NCBI RefSeq assembly: GCF_000504305.1
Contig: NZ_KI632512.1
Coordinates: 89,307 to 153,306 of the forward strand
Source: Nitratidesulfovibrio termitidis HI1
Lineage (GTDB): Bacteria > Desulfobacterota > Desulfovibrionia > Desulfovibrionales > Desulfovibrionaceae
Length of the DNA stretch: 64,000 nucleotides
Reading direction: 5' to 3'
Part shown: positions 11,092-20,696 of the stretch, one piece after another
Numbering within the stretch: the first letter of the stretch is position 1
How the letters are laid out: each line of letters starts with the position of its first letter
Translations under genes and position numbers: made by a program
Notes under the pieces: generated by a model
What the model was told of the DNA's origin: nothing
What the model saw: the letters and a program-made list of their open reading frames with translations, nothing else
Databases searched by the model: none

Positions 11092-11967
11092 TCAGCGCGT
11101 CCGGGCCGTTTCAGGAACCAGAATGCGTTGCAGGGTGCCGTCCGCGCGCATTCGCCCGATCTCGGCGTCGATTTCAGCCAGGCGTCCGGCCAGCGGCGAG
11201 TTGCGGGAAAAGGCCATGTACAGCGGGTAGCTGCGCACCGGGCGTTCCGCCTTGCCCACCGAGGACCGCAGGTCCGGCTGGCTGTTCAGGTAGGCTTCGG
11301 CCACCAGGTCGTTGCTCAGGCACAGGTCCACGCGGCCACTGCGCAACTTGGCGAAGTTGCTCTCGTCCGAGGGGGCGTATTCCACGGACAGCCCAAGCCG
11401 CGCCACGGCGGCCAGGAATTTTTGGGAATACGTGTAGCCCTGCACCAGGCCGATGCGGTAGGGGCGCAGGTCTTCGTAGTGCTGCCAGGCAAAACCGTCA
11501 TGAGCGGGGTAGGCATAGTAGAAGGACTGGTGCGCCTCGGCCACCGGCACGGTAAACGCCATGGTCGTCTCGCGTTCGGGAGAGTGGGCCAGCATGCTCA
11601 CCCCGTCGGCCGCGCCGTCCTCGGCCATGCGCAGCGCGCGGTTCCATGGCAACAACCGCTGCCGTACGGGAAGGGCCAGCCTGCGGAACAGTTCGTCTAC
11701 AAGGGCGGTGGCCGTGCCGCTTGCGCTGCCGTCTTCAAGCGCGAAGGTGTAGGGCGGGTACACGGTGTTCACCATCAGGAAGGCGCCATCGCGGGTGTCG
11801 TCGACCGGGGGGGCCGTGCCGCCGCTGGCCAGCGCCGAGGTTGTGCCGATGATGGCCGACCCCGCCAGGCCCGCTGGGCCCGTCAGGCCCGCCAGTTCAG
11901 GAAGGCCAGGCAGGCCCGTCAGGAAAACCGTGATCGTCAGAATGAATACGGCCAGACGCGCAAGCAT
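11092..11967 (-). CDS. Periplasmic solute-binding protein, family 3 (amino-acid type)
   Basis: The 291-residue product has an N-terminal hydrophobic export signal (MLARLAVFILTITVFL) and then an SBP_bac_3 fold. Its hallmarks are YPPYTFALEDGSASGTATALVDELFRRL in the first lobe and an interlobe segment with YRIGLVQGYTYSQ. No permease or ATPase gene is adjacent, so it may be an orphan receptor. A Gly-Leu-Pro-rich insertion follows the signal peptide (LTGLPGLPELAGLTG), similar in type to the repeat in the UPF0280 protein at 4654-5544. The start is uncertain: no good ribosome site was seen, and ATG 11967 was chosen because it gives a signal peptide. Confidence 0.8.
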   Translation of the reverse strand: MLARLAVFILTITVFLTGLPGLPELAGLTGPAGLAGSAIIGTTSALASGGTAPPVDDTRDGAFLMVNTVYPPYTFALEDGSASGTATALVDELFRRLALPVRQRLLPWNRALRMAEDGAADGVSMLAHSPERETTMAFTVPVAEAHQSFYYAYPAHDGFAWQHYEDLRPYRIGLVQGYTYSQKFLAAVARLGLSVEYAPSDESNFAKLRSGRVDLCLSNDLVAEAYLNSQPDLRSSVGKAERPVRSYPLYMAFSRNSPLAGRLAEIDAEIGRMRADGTLQRILVPETARTR

Positions 11968-12368
11968 GGGCCGGATGGCGCGGGAACGCCGAAGGCGTGG
12001 AGCACATCCGGGGCGGGGGTGGCGTGGCTGGTGGCGGAAAAGGACCGGGACTGACGGCATGGCGGGCCTGCTGATGAACGGTACGGTGTATTCGGGCTGA
12101 TCGGGCATCCGGATTGCTGGCGCTCGCAGGCCCAAGGGTATCGGCGGGCCGATGGCGCGCTGGCGGCGTGTCATAGCAGATGCGCCGCAAATGACAATGC
12201 CCCTCCAGAGGGGCGGGATTTTGCGCGTGATGCCGTGATGGCAGTCGGCACAACATGGCGTGGATATGGCGAAAGGCGTTTTGCTATAATGCCGGTTCGC
12301 CGCGTGCGCCTGAGGTGCGGACCGGGCAGAACCTTCGGCGCACGGGGCGGAGCCGGATCTATCCAATG
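11968..12368. other. Intergenic stretch upstream of the solute-binding protein
   Basis: About 400 bases separate the solute-binding gene from tRNA-Sec. No convincing gene is present. A TATAAT hexamer occurs on the plus strand at 12285-12290, but without a matching -35 element and with no gene to serve. Confidence 0.4.
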
Positions 12369-12393
12369 AAAAAAGCCCCGGAAAACGGGGCCT
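12369..12393 (-). terminator. Rho-independent terminator of tRNA-Sec
   Basis: The hairpin GCCCCG/CGGGGC with a 5-base loop is followed on the minus strand by a run of six T. It starts 9 bases past the tRNA 3' end. Confidence 0.85.
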
Positions 12394-12401
12394 TGTGTGC
12401 G

Positions 12402-12495
12402 TGGCGGAAGCGTATAGGAGTCGAACCTACCATGGACATCTCTGCCCACCACCGGTTTTGAAGACCGGGCGCCACACCGGTGACGAAACGCTTCC
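12402..12495 (-). tRNA. selC: tRNA-Sec (selenocysteine, anticodon TCA)
   Basis: The minus strand gives a 94-nt tRNA with the features of selenocysteine tRNA: an extended acceptor stem beginning GGAAGCG, a long variable arm (GGTGGTGGGCAGAGATGTCCATG region), anticodon TCA in GGTCTTCAAAACC, a T-arm GGTTCGACTCC, and an encoded CCA. It is charged with serine, converted to selenocysteine and used at UGA codons marked by a SECIS hairpin. The selD gene in this window (57128-58180) itself has such a UGA. Confidence 0.96.
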
Positions 12496-12509
12496 ACGAG
12501 GGTTCGGCG

Positions 12510-12538
12510 TATCTAGCAGAATCGGTGTGGCACGGCAA
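12510..12538 (-). promoter_or_regulatory. Sigma70 promoter of tRNA-Sec
   Basis: TTGCCG (12538-12533), a 17-base spacer and TAGATA (12515-12510) lie 15 bases before the tRNA 5' end on the minus strand. Confidence 0.5.
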
Positions 12539-12616
12539 GACGGGGATGCGTGCCAGTGTCATGGGAGGGTAAGGCGCCCGGGTGACGGGGCGCCGATGTC
12601 CGGGGGAATGGGGGGC

Positions 12617-12680
12617 GCCGATCTGGCCTGCTGCCGATCTGGTTTGCTGCCGATCTGGCCTGCTGCCGATCTGGCCTGAC
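12617..12680. repeat. Four tandem 16-bp repeats upstream of ftsH
   Basis: The unit GCCGATCTGGCCTGCT is repeated four times with two substitutions in copy 2 and one or two in copy 4. It lies in the 350-base gap between tRNA-Sec and ftsH, about 165 bases before the ftsH start. Slippage expansion is the simplest origin; a protein-binding role is possible. Confidence 0.8.
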
Positions 12681-12844
12681 GCCTGGTTGAAGCGCATGCC
12701 GGGGCGCCGGATCGGGGATACCTTGCCCGACAGCCCGAAAAGGCGGGGAAAGTGCGCCCGCGCGCATTGTCAAATAGTTCCCGACGACTTAAAAAGGAGA
12801 AATCGTCCGCACGACGGACGTTCACTTCCGCACGGAGGCCAGAC

Positions 12845-14865
<2,021 letters not shown>

Positions 14866-14869
<4 letters not shown>

Positions 14870-15888
14870 CGACGGCTTGCGGCCACGCGCAACAGGCCAG
14901 CTGGACCGTAAGGGGGGGAAGGGCGGTGACGCCCGCCCCCCCTCATCCCTTTGTGGTGTTCGGCATCGTCAACGTCACGCCGGATTCGTTCCATGACGGC
15001 GGGCGCTACACCACCCACGAGGCGGCGGTAACCCATGCTCTGCGCCTTGCGGCGGAAGGGGCGAGCGTGCTGGACATCGGCGGTGAGTCGTCGCGTCCCT
15101 ATGCAGAGGCGGTGCCGCTGGAAGAGGAACTGGCGCGGGTGCTGCCCGTGGTGCGCGGAATCCGGGACGGGTATGCGGCCCATATGGCCGAGCGTGCCGC
15201 AACGCATGACCAAGCCCGTGCTCCAGGCCAAGCCGCATCCCAGGCCGCATCCCAAGTCGCAGTCGATGCCGATACGGCCCCGCAGGCCGTGTTCCCCCGC
15301 CCCGGCGGCGCGCCGCTGCTTTCCGTCGACACCTACAAGGCGGGCACGGCGGCGGCGGTGCTGGACGAAGGCGTGGACATCATCAACGACATTTCCGCCT
15401 GCGCCTACGACCCCGGTCTGCTCGACGTGGTGGCCCACTATCAGCCCGGCTACGTGCTGATGCACAGCCCGGGCAGACCGGAAACCATGCAGGACGCCCC
15501 GGCCTACGCCAACGTGGTGGACGCGCTGCTGGACTTCTTTCACGAAAAGATGGACATGCTCGTGCGTGCCGGGCTGCCGGAATCACGCATCCTGCTGGAC
15601 CCCGGCATCGGGTTCGGCAAGCTGACGGAGCACAACTTCGAGATACTGCGCCATATCGAACGGTTCGATTCGCTGGGCCGCCCCGTGCTGATGGGGCTTT
15701 CCAACAAGTCGCTGTTCGGCGGGCTGCTGGACCTTGGCCATGGGCAGCGGGCGGGCGCCACCCAGGTGGCCACGGCCCTGCTGGCCGCACGCGGGGTGTT
15801 GTGCCACCGCGTGCACGACGTGGCGGAAACCGTACGCACCCTGCGCCTCACCCAAGCCATGGCCCCCGCGCCACGCACGGAGAACTGA
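14866..15888 (+). CDS. folP: Dihydropteroate synthase
   Basis: It condenses p-aminobenzoate with dihydropterin pyrophosphate in folate synthesis and is the sulfonamide target. Signatures are [14 protein letters not shown] near residue 32, [12 protein letters not shown] near 67, and [12 protein letters not shown] near 245. An insertion of about 40 residues (roughly 97-137, Ala/Gln-rich) separates the GGES strand region from [10 protein letters not shown]; it makes the protein 340 residues, longer than the usual 270-300. The ATG overlaps the ftsH stop and the TGA overlaps the cdaA start, so these genes are translationally coupled. Confidence 0.94.
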
Positions 15889-16631
15889 TGCTGGGCCTGG
15901 AGAACGTCACCGCCAGCTGGCGCGATCTGCTGGACATCGCGCTGGTCACCGCGCTGTTCTACCGCATCATCGTCATGGTCAAGGACACGCGCGCCGTGTC
16001 GGCCATTTACGGGCTGCTGCTGCTGGTGGTCACCTACTTCGTCTCGCGCGAACTGGGGCTGTACACGCTAGGGTGGCTGCTGGAGAGCTTCTTCGGTTCG
16101 TTGTTCCTGGTGATCATCGTGCTGTTCCAGCGCGACATCCGCCAGGCCCTCACGGACATGGGGGCGCGCAGCTTCTTCCGCAAGAAGACCACTGCCGACG
16201 ACGCCCTGAACGAGATCATCGGCGCCGCGCTGTATCTTGCCCAGCGCAAGATCGGCGCGCTCATCGTCATCGAGCGCAACGTGGCCCTGGGCGACATGAT
16301 CGAACGCGGGGTGAAGCTGGGGGCGGCGCTCTCGCGCGAGTTGCTCATCACCATCTTCTTTCCCAAGACGCCCCTGCATGACGGCGCGGTGATCATCCGC
16401 AAGGGCGAGGTGGCGGCGGCGGCGTGCATCCTGCCCCTGGCCACCGTGGACCGGCAGGACTTCGGCACCCGGCATCGCGCGGCGCTCGGCATTACCGAGG
16501 AAAGCGACGCGGTGGCCGTGGTGGTTTCCGAAGAACGCGGGGCCGTCACCGTGGCCGTGGGCGGCAAGCTGACCACCAGCCTCGACGCCACGCGCCTGAA
16601 GCGCGTGCTCAAGAACATCCTGGAGAAGTAA
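15888..16631 (+). CDS. cdaA: Diadenylate cyclase CdaA (membrane DAC enzyme)
   Basis: It makes cyclic di-AMP from two ATP. The 247-residue protein has three predicted membrane helices in the first 80 residues and then the DisA_N/DAC domain with the catalytic motifs DGA (165-167, in LHDGAVII) and RHR (195-197, in GTRHRAALG). The order cdaA-cdaR-glmM is the conserved c-di-AMP module of Firmicutes and other bacteria, where CdaR and GlmM modulate the cyclase. Here folP precedes it directly. c-di-AMP usually controls potassium and osmolyte transport; no target is in the window. Confidence 0.94.
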   Translation: MLGLENVTASWRDLLDIALVTALFYRIIVMVKDTRAVSAIYGLLLLVVTYFVSRELGLYTLGWLLESFFGSLFLVIIVLFQRDIRQALTDMGARSFFRKKTTADDALNEIIGAALYLAQRKIGALIVIERNVALGDMIERGVKLGAALSRELLITIFFPKTPLHDGAVIIRKGEVAAAACILPLATVDRQDFGTRHRAALGITEESDAVAVVVSEERGAVTVAVGGKLTTSLDATRLKRVLKNILEK

Positions 16632-16633
16632 CG

Positions 16634-17533
16634 GTGCGTTCCAACTGGCAGTACGCCGTCATGGCCTTCGTCATGGCCGTCACCCTGTGGTACATGGTCA
16701 CCGGGCGCGAACGGGTGGAAGTTGTGGGCGAGGTGCGGCTGGAATTCAAGGGCATCCCCCAGAACCTCGTGGTGCGCGAAGGGCTGGTCAACAAGGTCAG
16801 CGTGCGCGTGCGCGGCCCCAAGGGGCTGGTGCGCGTCATGACCGCGCGCGACATGAGCTACGCCATCGACCTCAGCAACCTGAAGCGCGGCACCAACATC
16901 GTGCCCTTGACGGCGGAAAAGCTGCCCGAGGCGCGCGCCTTCGAGGTGGTGGAGATAACCCCCTCGCGGCTGACGCTGGAGGTGGACGCCATCGTCGAAA
17001 AGGATGTGCCCGTGGCCGTGGACATCAACGGCACCATTCCCGTGGACATGCGCATCGACAAGACCGAGGTGACCCCCCCCAGGGTGCATCTGCGCGGGCC
17101 TGAATCGCTGGTGTCCCGCATCGACAAGGTGAAGGTGGTCGTGGCTGCCCCCGTGCTGGATCAGGCGGGCACGGTGGAGGTGCAGGCCACGCCCACCCTG
17201 CCCGAGGCCACGGAATCGGCGCCGCCCACCGTTTCCGTGCGGCTGGCCACCGCCCTGCGCATGAAGGAAACCACCCTCAAGCGCGAGGTGGCCGTGCAGC
17301 CGCCGCACGGGCTGCGGGCCCGGGTGTCGCCGCGCACGGTCACGCTGCTGCTGGAAATGCCCGCCTCCGTCGCCGCGGACGCCGAGGCGCTGCGCGACAT
17401 CAAGGTGTACGCCGAAGTGCCCGAGGACGTCGCCCCGGGGCAGGAGAAACTGCCCGTGCGGGTGGACCTGCCGGACAAGGTGCGGCTGAAGGACATTTCG
17501 CCCGACACGGTGAACGTGACCTTCCGCAAGTAG
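16634..17533 (+). CDS. cdaR: YbbR-domain protein, CdaA regulator
   Basis: This 299-residue protein has one N-terminal membrane helix (residues 5-22, WQYAVMAFVMAVTLWYMV) followed by repeated YbbR domains of about 80 residues, seen as recurring GTIPVDM/VHLRGPESLV-type segments. It should be anchored in the membrane with its repeats outside the cytoplasm and contact CdaA. Translation starts at GTG 16634, 8 bases after GGAG at the end of cdaA. The stop codon is followed within 7 bases by dispersed element B. Confidence 0.85.
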   Translation: MRSNWQYAVMAFVMAVTLWYMVTGRERVEVVGEVRLEFKGIPQNLVVREGLVNKVSVRVRGPKGLVRVMTARDMSYAIDLSNLKRGTNIVPLTAEKLPEARAFEVVEITPSRLTLEVDAIVEKDVPVAVDINGTIPVDMRIDKTEVTPPRVHLRGPESLVSRIDKVKVVVAAPVLDQAGTVEVQATPTLPEATESAPPTVSVRLATALRMKETTLKREVAVQPPHGLRARVSPRTVTLLLEMPASVAADAEALRDIKVYAEVPEDVAPGQEKLPVRVDLPDKVRLKDISPDTVNVTFRK

Positions 17534-17539
17534 TCTTTA

Positions 17540-17790
17540 GGGGCAGTCTCTACATTGTCTTTTTGTCCGTTGGCAGCGCCAGACTTCGCCTTCCATGGCT
17601 TTGCTGTCCTTATCCGTAAGACTCGCGCTGCGCGCTCGCCTAACGGCTAAGGCCCGGTCGAATACGGCAAGAGTACGCGTTGCGGTCGCCATCCGTAAGG
17701 CTCGCAAGCTCACCTGACGGCTAGGGCACTCCCTCATGGCCGTCTCGCTTTTCTTGCCAACGAACAAAATCCTGATTTGGAGCCAACCCC
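17540..17790 (+). repeat. Dispersed inverted-terminal-repeat element, copy B (about 251 bp)
   Basis: This is the same family as copies A and C. The left end (GGGGCAGTCTC...CCGTTGGC) and right end (TTGCCAACGAACAAAATC...CCAACCCC) are imperfect inverted repeats. Two internal palindromes CCGTAAG...CTAACGG lie at 17614-17646 and 17693-17720. It starts 6 bases after the cdaR stop, in gene orientation, and separates cdaR from glmM. The remaining bases up to 17961 hold no gene. Confidence 0.82.
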
Positions 17791-17961
17791 TGAGCGCGGG
17801 GGGGCGCGTCCGCGCCTGCCCCGGACACCGTGACCGCCCGTTTCCGGTCCGGCGCACACCGTCCGCAGCCTGTGCGGACCATTGAACAACCCCCGCAAAT
17901 GCTGTACTCAGGCGCACTGGCGGCGCTGGCCGCCAACGCACAATCCAGAGAGGATTCGCAG

Positions 17962-19314
17962 ATGGGCAAACGCCTGTTCGGTACCGACGGCCTGCGCGGC
18001 CAGGTGAACATCTATCCCATGACCGCCGACGTGGCCCTGCGTCTGGGCCTTGCGGCAGGCACACATTTCCGCAATGGCCATCGTCGCCACCGGGTGGTCA
18101 TCGGCAAGGACACCCGTCTTTCCGGCTACGTGTTCGAATCGGCCCTGACGGCGGGTCTGTGCGCCGCGGGCATGGACGTCTACCTGGTCGGGCCGCTGCC
18201 CACCCCCGCCATCGCCTTTCTTACCCGCAACATGCGGGCGGACCTTGGCGTGGTCATATCCGCCTCGCACAACCCGTTCATGGACAACGGCATCAAGTTC
18301 TTCGACAAGGACGGCTTCAAGCTGCCCGACGAGATGGAGAACAAGATTACCGATATGGTGCTGGACCCCGACTGGCAGTGGGATTACCCCGTGCCCGAAC
18401 GCGTGGGCCGCGCCGCCAAGATCGAGGACTCTCCGGGCCGGTACATCGTCTACCTGAAGAACAGCTTTCCCGCGCACCTTACCCTGGACGGCATGCGCGT
18501 GGTGCTCGACTGCGCCAACGGCGCCAACTACAAGGTGGCCCCCCTGGCGCTCGAGGAACTGGGCGCAGAGGTCATCAAGATCGGCACCGAGCCCAACGGC
18601 CTGAACATCAATCACCAGTGCGGTTCGCTGTACCCCGGCGTGGCCGCGGGCAAGGTGCTGGAAACCCGCGCCGACGTGGGCCTGGCCCTGGACGGCGACG
18701 CCGACCGGCTCATCGTGGTGGACGAGAAGGGCACCGTGCTCGACGGCGACCAGATCATGGCCCTGTGCGCGGACGACATGCTGCGGCGCGGCGCATTGCG
18801 CAACAACACGCTTGTGGCCACGGTCATGAGCAACATGGCGCTGGAAGTGTACATGAAGGAGCGCGGCTGCAAGCTGCTGCGCACCCCGGTGGGCGACCGC
18901 TACGTGGTCGAGGCCATGCGCCGCGAGGGCGCAAACCTGGGGGGCGAGCAGTCCGGCCACCTCATCTTCATGGACCACGGCACCACCGGTGACGGCCTGA
19001 TGGCCGCCCTGCAGATTTTGCGCATCATGCGCGAGCGCGACCGGCCACTGTCCGAACTGGCGGGCCAGTTGCAGCTTTTCCCGCAGGAGCTTATCAATGT
19101 TCATGTGGAGCGGAAGATTCCCTTCGAGCAATGCCAGCCTGTTCTGGACGGGGTGGCCAAGGTCGAGGCGGAACTGGGCGACAGGGGCCGCGTGCTGCTG
19201 CGCTACTCGGGCACCGAGGCCGTCTGCCGCGTGATGGTGGAGGGCGAGGACCCCGAGCAGGTGAAGCGGCTGGCCGGGCTGCTGGCGGAGACGGTGCAGA
19301 AGCACCTGCGCTAG
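17962..19314 (+). CDS. glmM: Phosphoglucosamine mutase
   Basis: It converts glucosamine-6-phosphate to glucosamine-1-phosphate for cell-wall precursor synthesis. In the 450-residue protein the phosphorylated serine is Ser102 in [12 protein letters not shown], the metal loop is DGDADR (244-249), and the phosphate-binding loop [10 protein letters not shown] is near the C-terminus. The serine in SASHNP, with FGTDG at the start, marks GlmM rather than other phosphohexomutases. The ATG follows GAGAGGA. In many bacteria GlmM also inhibits CdaA, which fits its place after cdaAR. Confidence 0.96.
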   Translation: MGKRLFGTDGLRGQVNIYPMTADVALRLGLAAGTHFRNGHRRHRVVIGKDTRLSGYVFESALTAGLCAAGMDVYLVGPLPTPAIAFLTRNMRADLGVVISASHNPFMDNGIKFFDKDGFKLPDEMENKITDMVLDPDWQWDYPVPERVGRAAKIEDSPGRYIVYLKNSFPAHLTLDGMRVVLDCANGANYKVAPLALEELGAEVIKIGTEPNGLNINHQCGSLYPGVAAGKVLETRADVGLALDGDADRLIVVDEKGTVLDGDQIMALCADDMLRRGALRNNTLVATVMSNMALEVYMKERGCKLLRTPVGDRYVVEAMRREGANLGGEQSGHLIFMDHGTTGDGLMAALQILRIMRERDRPLSELAGQLQLFPQELINVHVERKIPFEQCQPVLDGVAKVEAELGDRGRVLLRYSGTEAVCRVMVEGEDPEQVKRLAGLLAETVQKHLR

Positions 19315-19620
19315 TTTGCAAATGGGCCTTTCGCCCGTTGGCGTCCGACCCGAAGGGCGCGAAGCGTGGCCGTTGGGCGAGCTTGCGAGCCCTACGGACA
19401 TCGTGCGCAACGAGGTCAAACATTCCTGCCATGGCTTTGCTGTCCTCACCCGTAAGGCTCGAAGACTCGCCAACGGCTGAGGCTCGGTCGAATACAGGAA
19501 GAGCGCGCTGCGGTCGCCATCCGTAATGCTCGAAGACTCGCATAACGGCTGCCGCATGCTCCCTCATGGCAGGATTGTTTTCCTTGCCAACGAACGAAAA
19601 TCCTCATTTGAGAATGGTTG
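19315..19620 (+). repeat. Dispersed inverted-terminal-repeat element, copy C (about 305 bp)
   Basis: This is the longest of the three clear copies. It starts at the glmM stop codon (TTTGCAAATGGGCC...CCGTTGGC) and ends with TTGCCAACGAACGAAAATCCTCATTTGAGAA, the inverted counterpart. Three internal palindromes of the CCGTnAGG...CCTnACGG type lie at 19370-19397, 19450-19476 and 19521-19548. No protein gene is present. The following 100 bases lead into galU. Confidence 0.82.
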
Positions 19621-19718
19621 CCGCCCCGGTTGTCTGGCGGTGATGGCGCAGACCGCCCTTCAGTCCTTGCCTTTCCGACGCAGGCCGACCCGACGACACA
19701 TTCCAAAGGAGACCCCTC

Positions 19719-20594
19719 ATGAACATCCGCAAGGTCGTCATTCCCGTCGCCGGCTGGGGTACCCGTTCGCTTCCCGCCACCAAGAACATCCCGAAGGAAA
19801 TGCTGCCGGTCTACAACAAGCCGGTGGTGCAGTACGTCGTGGAAGAGGCCATGCGCTCGGGCATCGGCGACGTGGTCTTCGTCACCAACCGCGACAAGAA
19901 GATCATCGAGGACCACTTCGACCACAACCTGCAACTGGAAGGGGTGCTGGAGCGCGCCGGAAAGACCGAGATGCTGCGGCAGGTGCGCGAGGTGGCCGAG
20001 ATGGTCAACATCATCTCCATCCGCCAGAAGCAGCAGCTGGGCCTTGGCCACGCGGTGCTGTGCGCCCGTGACGTGGTGCGCGACGAAACCTTTGCCGTCA
20101 TGGTGGGCGACGACCTGATGTTCGGCATGACGCCGGGCATCAAGCAGCTCATCGACGTGGCCGCCTCCGAGCGGCTGCCCGTCATCGGGGTGATGGAAGT
20201 GCCCGCCGACAAGGTGAACCGCTACGGCATCATCTCCGGCGAGGAATTCGCCCCCGGCATCTTCAAGGTCAACAAGCTGGTGGAAAAGCCCAAGCTGGGC
20301 GAGGTGCCTTCGCGCCTGGCCATCGTGGGCCGCTACGTGCTCACCCCGGACATCTTCCGCTGTCTGGAGCAGATGAAGCCCGGCCACGGCGGCGAAATCC
20401 AGCTTACCGACGCCCTGCAGATGCTGGCCGACGACAGGGGCCTGCTGGCCGTGAAGATTCGCGGCATGCGCTTCGACGCGGGCGACTGGGCCGAATACCT
20501 TACCGCCAACATATACTTCGCCCTGCAGGACGAAGAACTGCGCGACGAACTGGTGCGCCAGCTCAAGCCGTTGCTGCCGTACAGCGGCACGTAA
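19719..20594 (+). CDS. galU: UTP-glucose-1-phosphate uridylyltransferase
   Basis: It makes UDP-glucose for polysaccharide and lipopolysaccharide synthesis. The 291-residue protein begins with the nucleotidyltransferase loop VIPVAGWGTRSLPATKNIPK (Trp replaces the usual Leu in GLGTR) and contains KQQLGLGHAVLCA, VMVGDDLMF with the metal aspartate, and VEKPKLGEVPS. It follows glmM, another sugar-phosphate enzyme, on the same strand, but element C lies between them. A terminator-like hairpin follows. Confidence 0.95.
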   Translation: MNIRKVVIPVAGWGTRSLPATKNIPKEMLPVYNKPVVQYVVEEAMRSGIGDVVFVTNRDKKIIEDHFDHNLQLEGVLERAGKTEMLRQVREVAEMVNIISIRQKQQLGLGHAVLCARDVVRDETFAVMVGDDLMFGMTPGIKQLIDVAASERLPVIGVMEVPADKVNRYGIISGEEFAPGIFKVNKLVEKPKLGEVPSRLAIVGRYVLTPDIFRCLEQMKPGHGGEIQLTDALQMLADDRGLLAVKIRGMRFDAGDWAEYLTANIYFALQDEELRDELVRQLKPLLPYSGT

Positions 20595-20627
20595 TCCCCG
20601 GATATTCCGGAATGTCGTGAACGAAGG

Positions 20628-20665
20628 CCGGGGGGAGGAGTTTCCGCCCCCCGGTTCTCTTCTTG
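20628..20665 (+). terminator. Terminator-like hairpin after galU
   Basis: CCGGGGGG (20628-20635) pairs with CCCCCCGG (20647-20654), followed by TTCTCTTCTT. The tail is only moderately T-rich. Confidence 0.6.
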
Positions 20666-20696
20666 TGTTTGTCCCCCTCTCTGGTACCCCTTGCGC

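Noticed and set aside
12285-12290. TATAAT on the plus strand between the solute-binding gene and tRNA-Sec
   Set aside because: No -35 element at a suitable distance and no gene downstream on that strand.
12617-12680. Tandem 16-bp repeats as a CRISPR array
   Set aside because: The repeats are directly adjacent with no spacers, and no cas gene is in the window.
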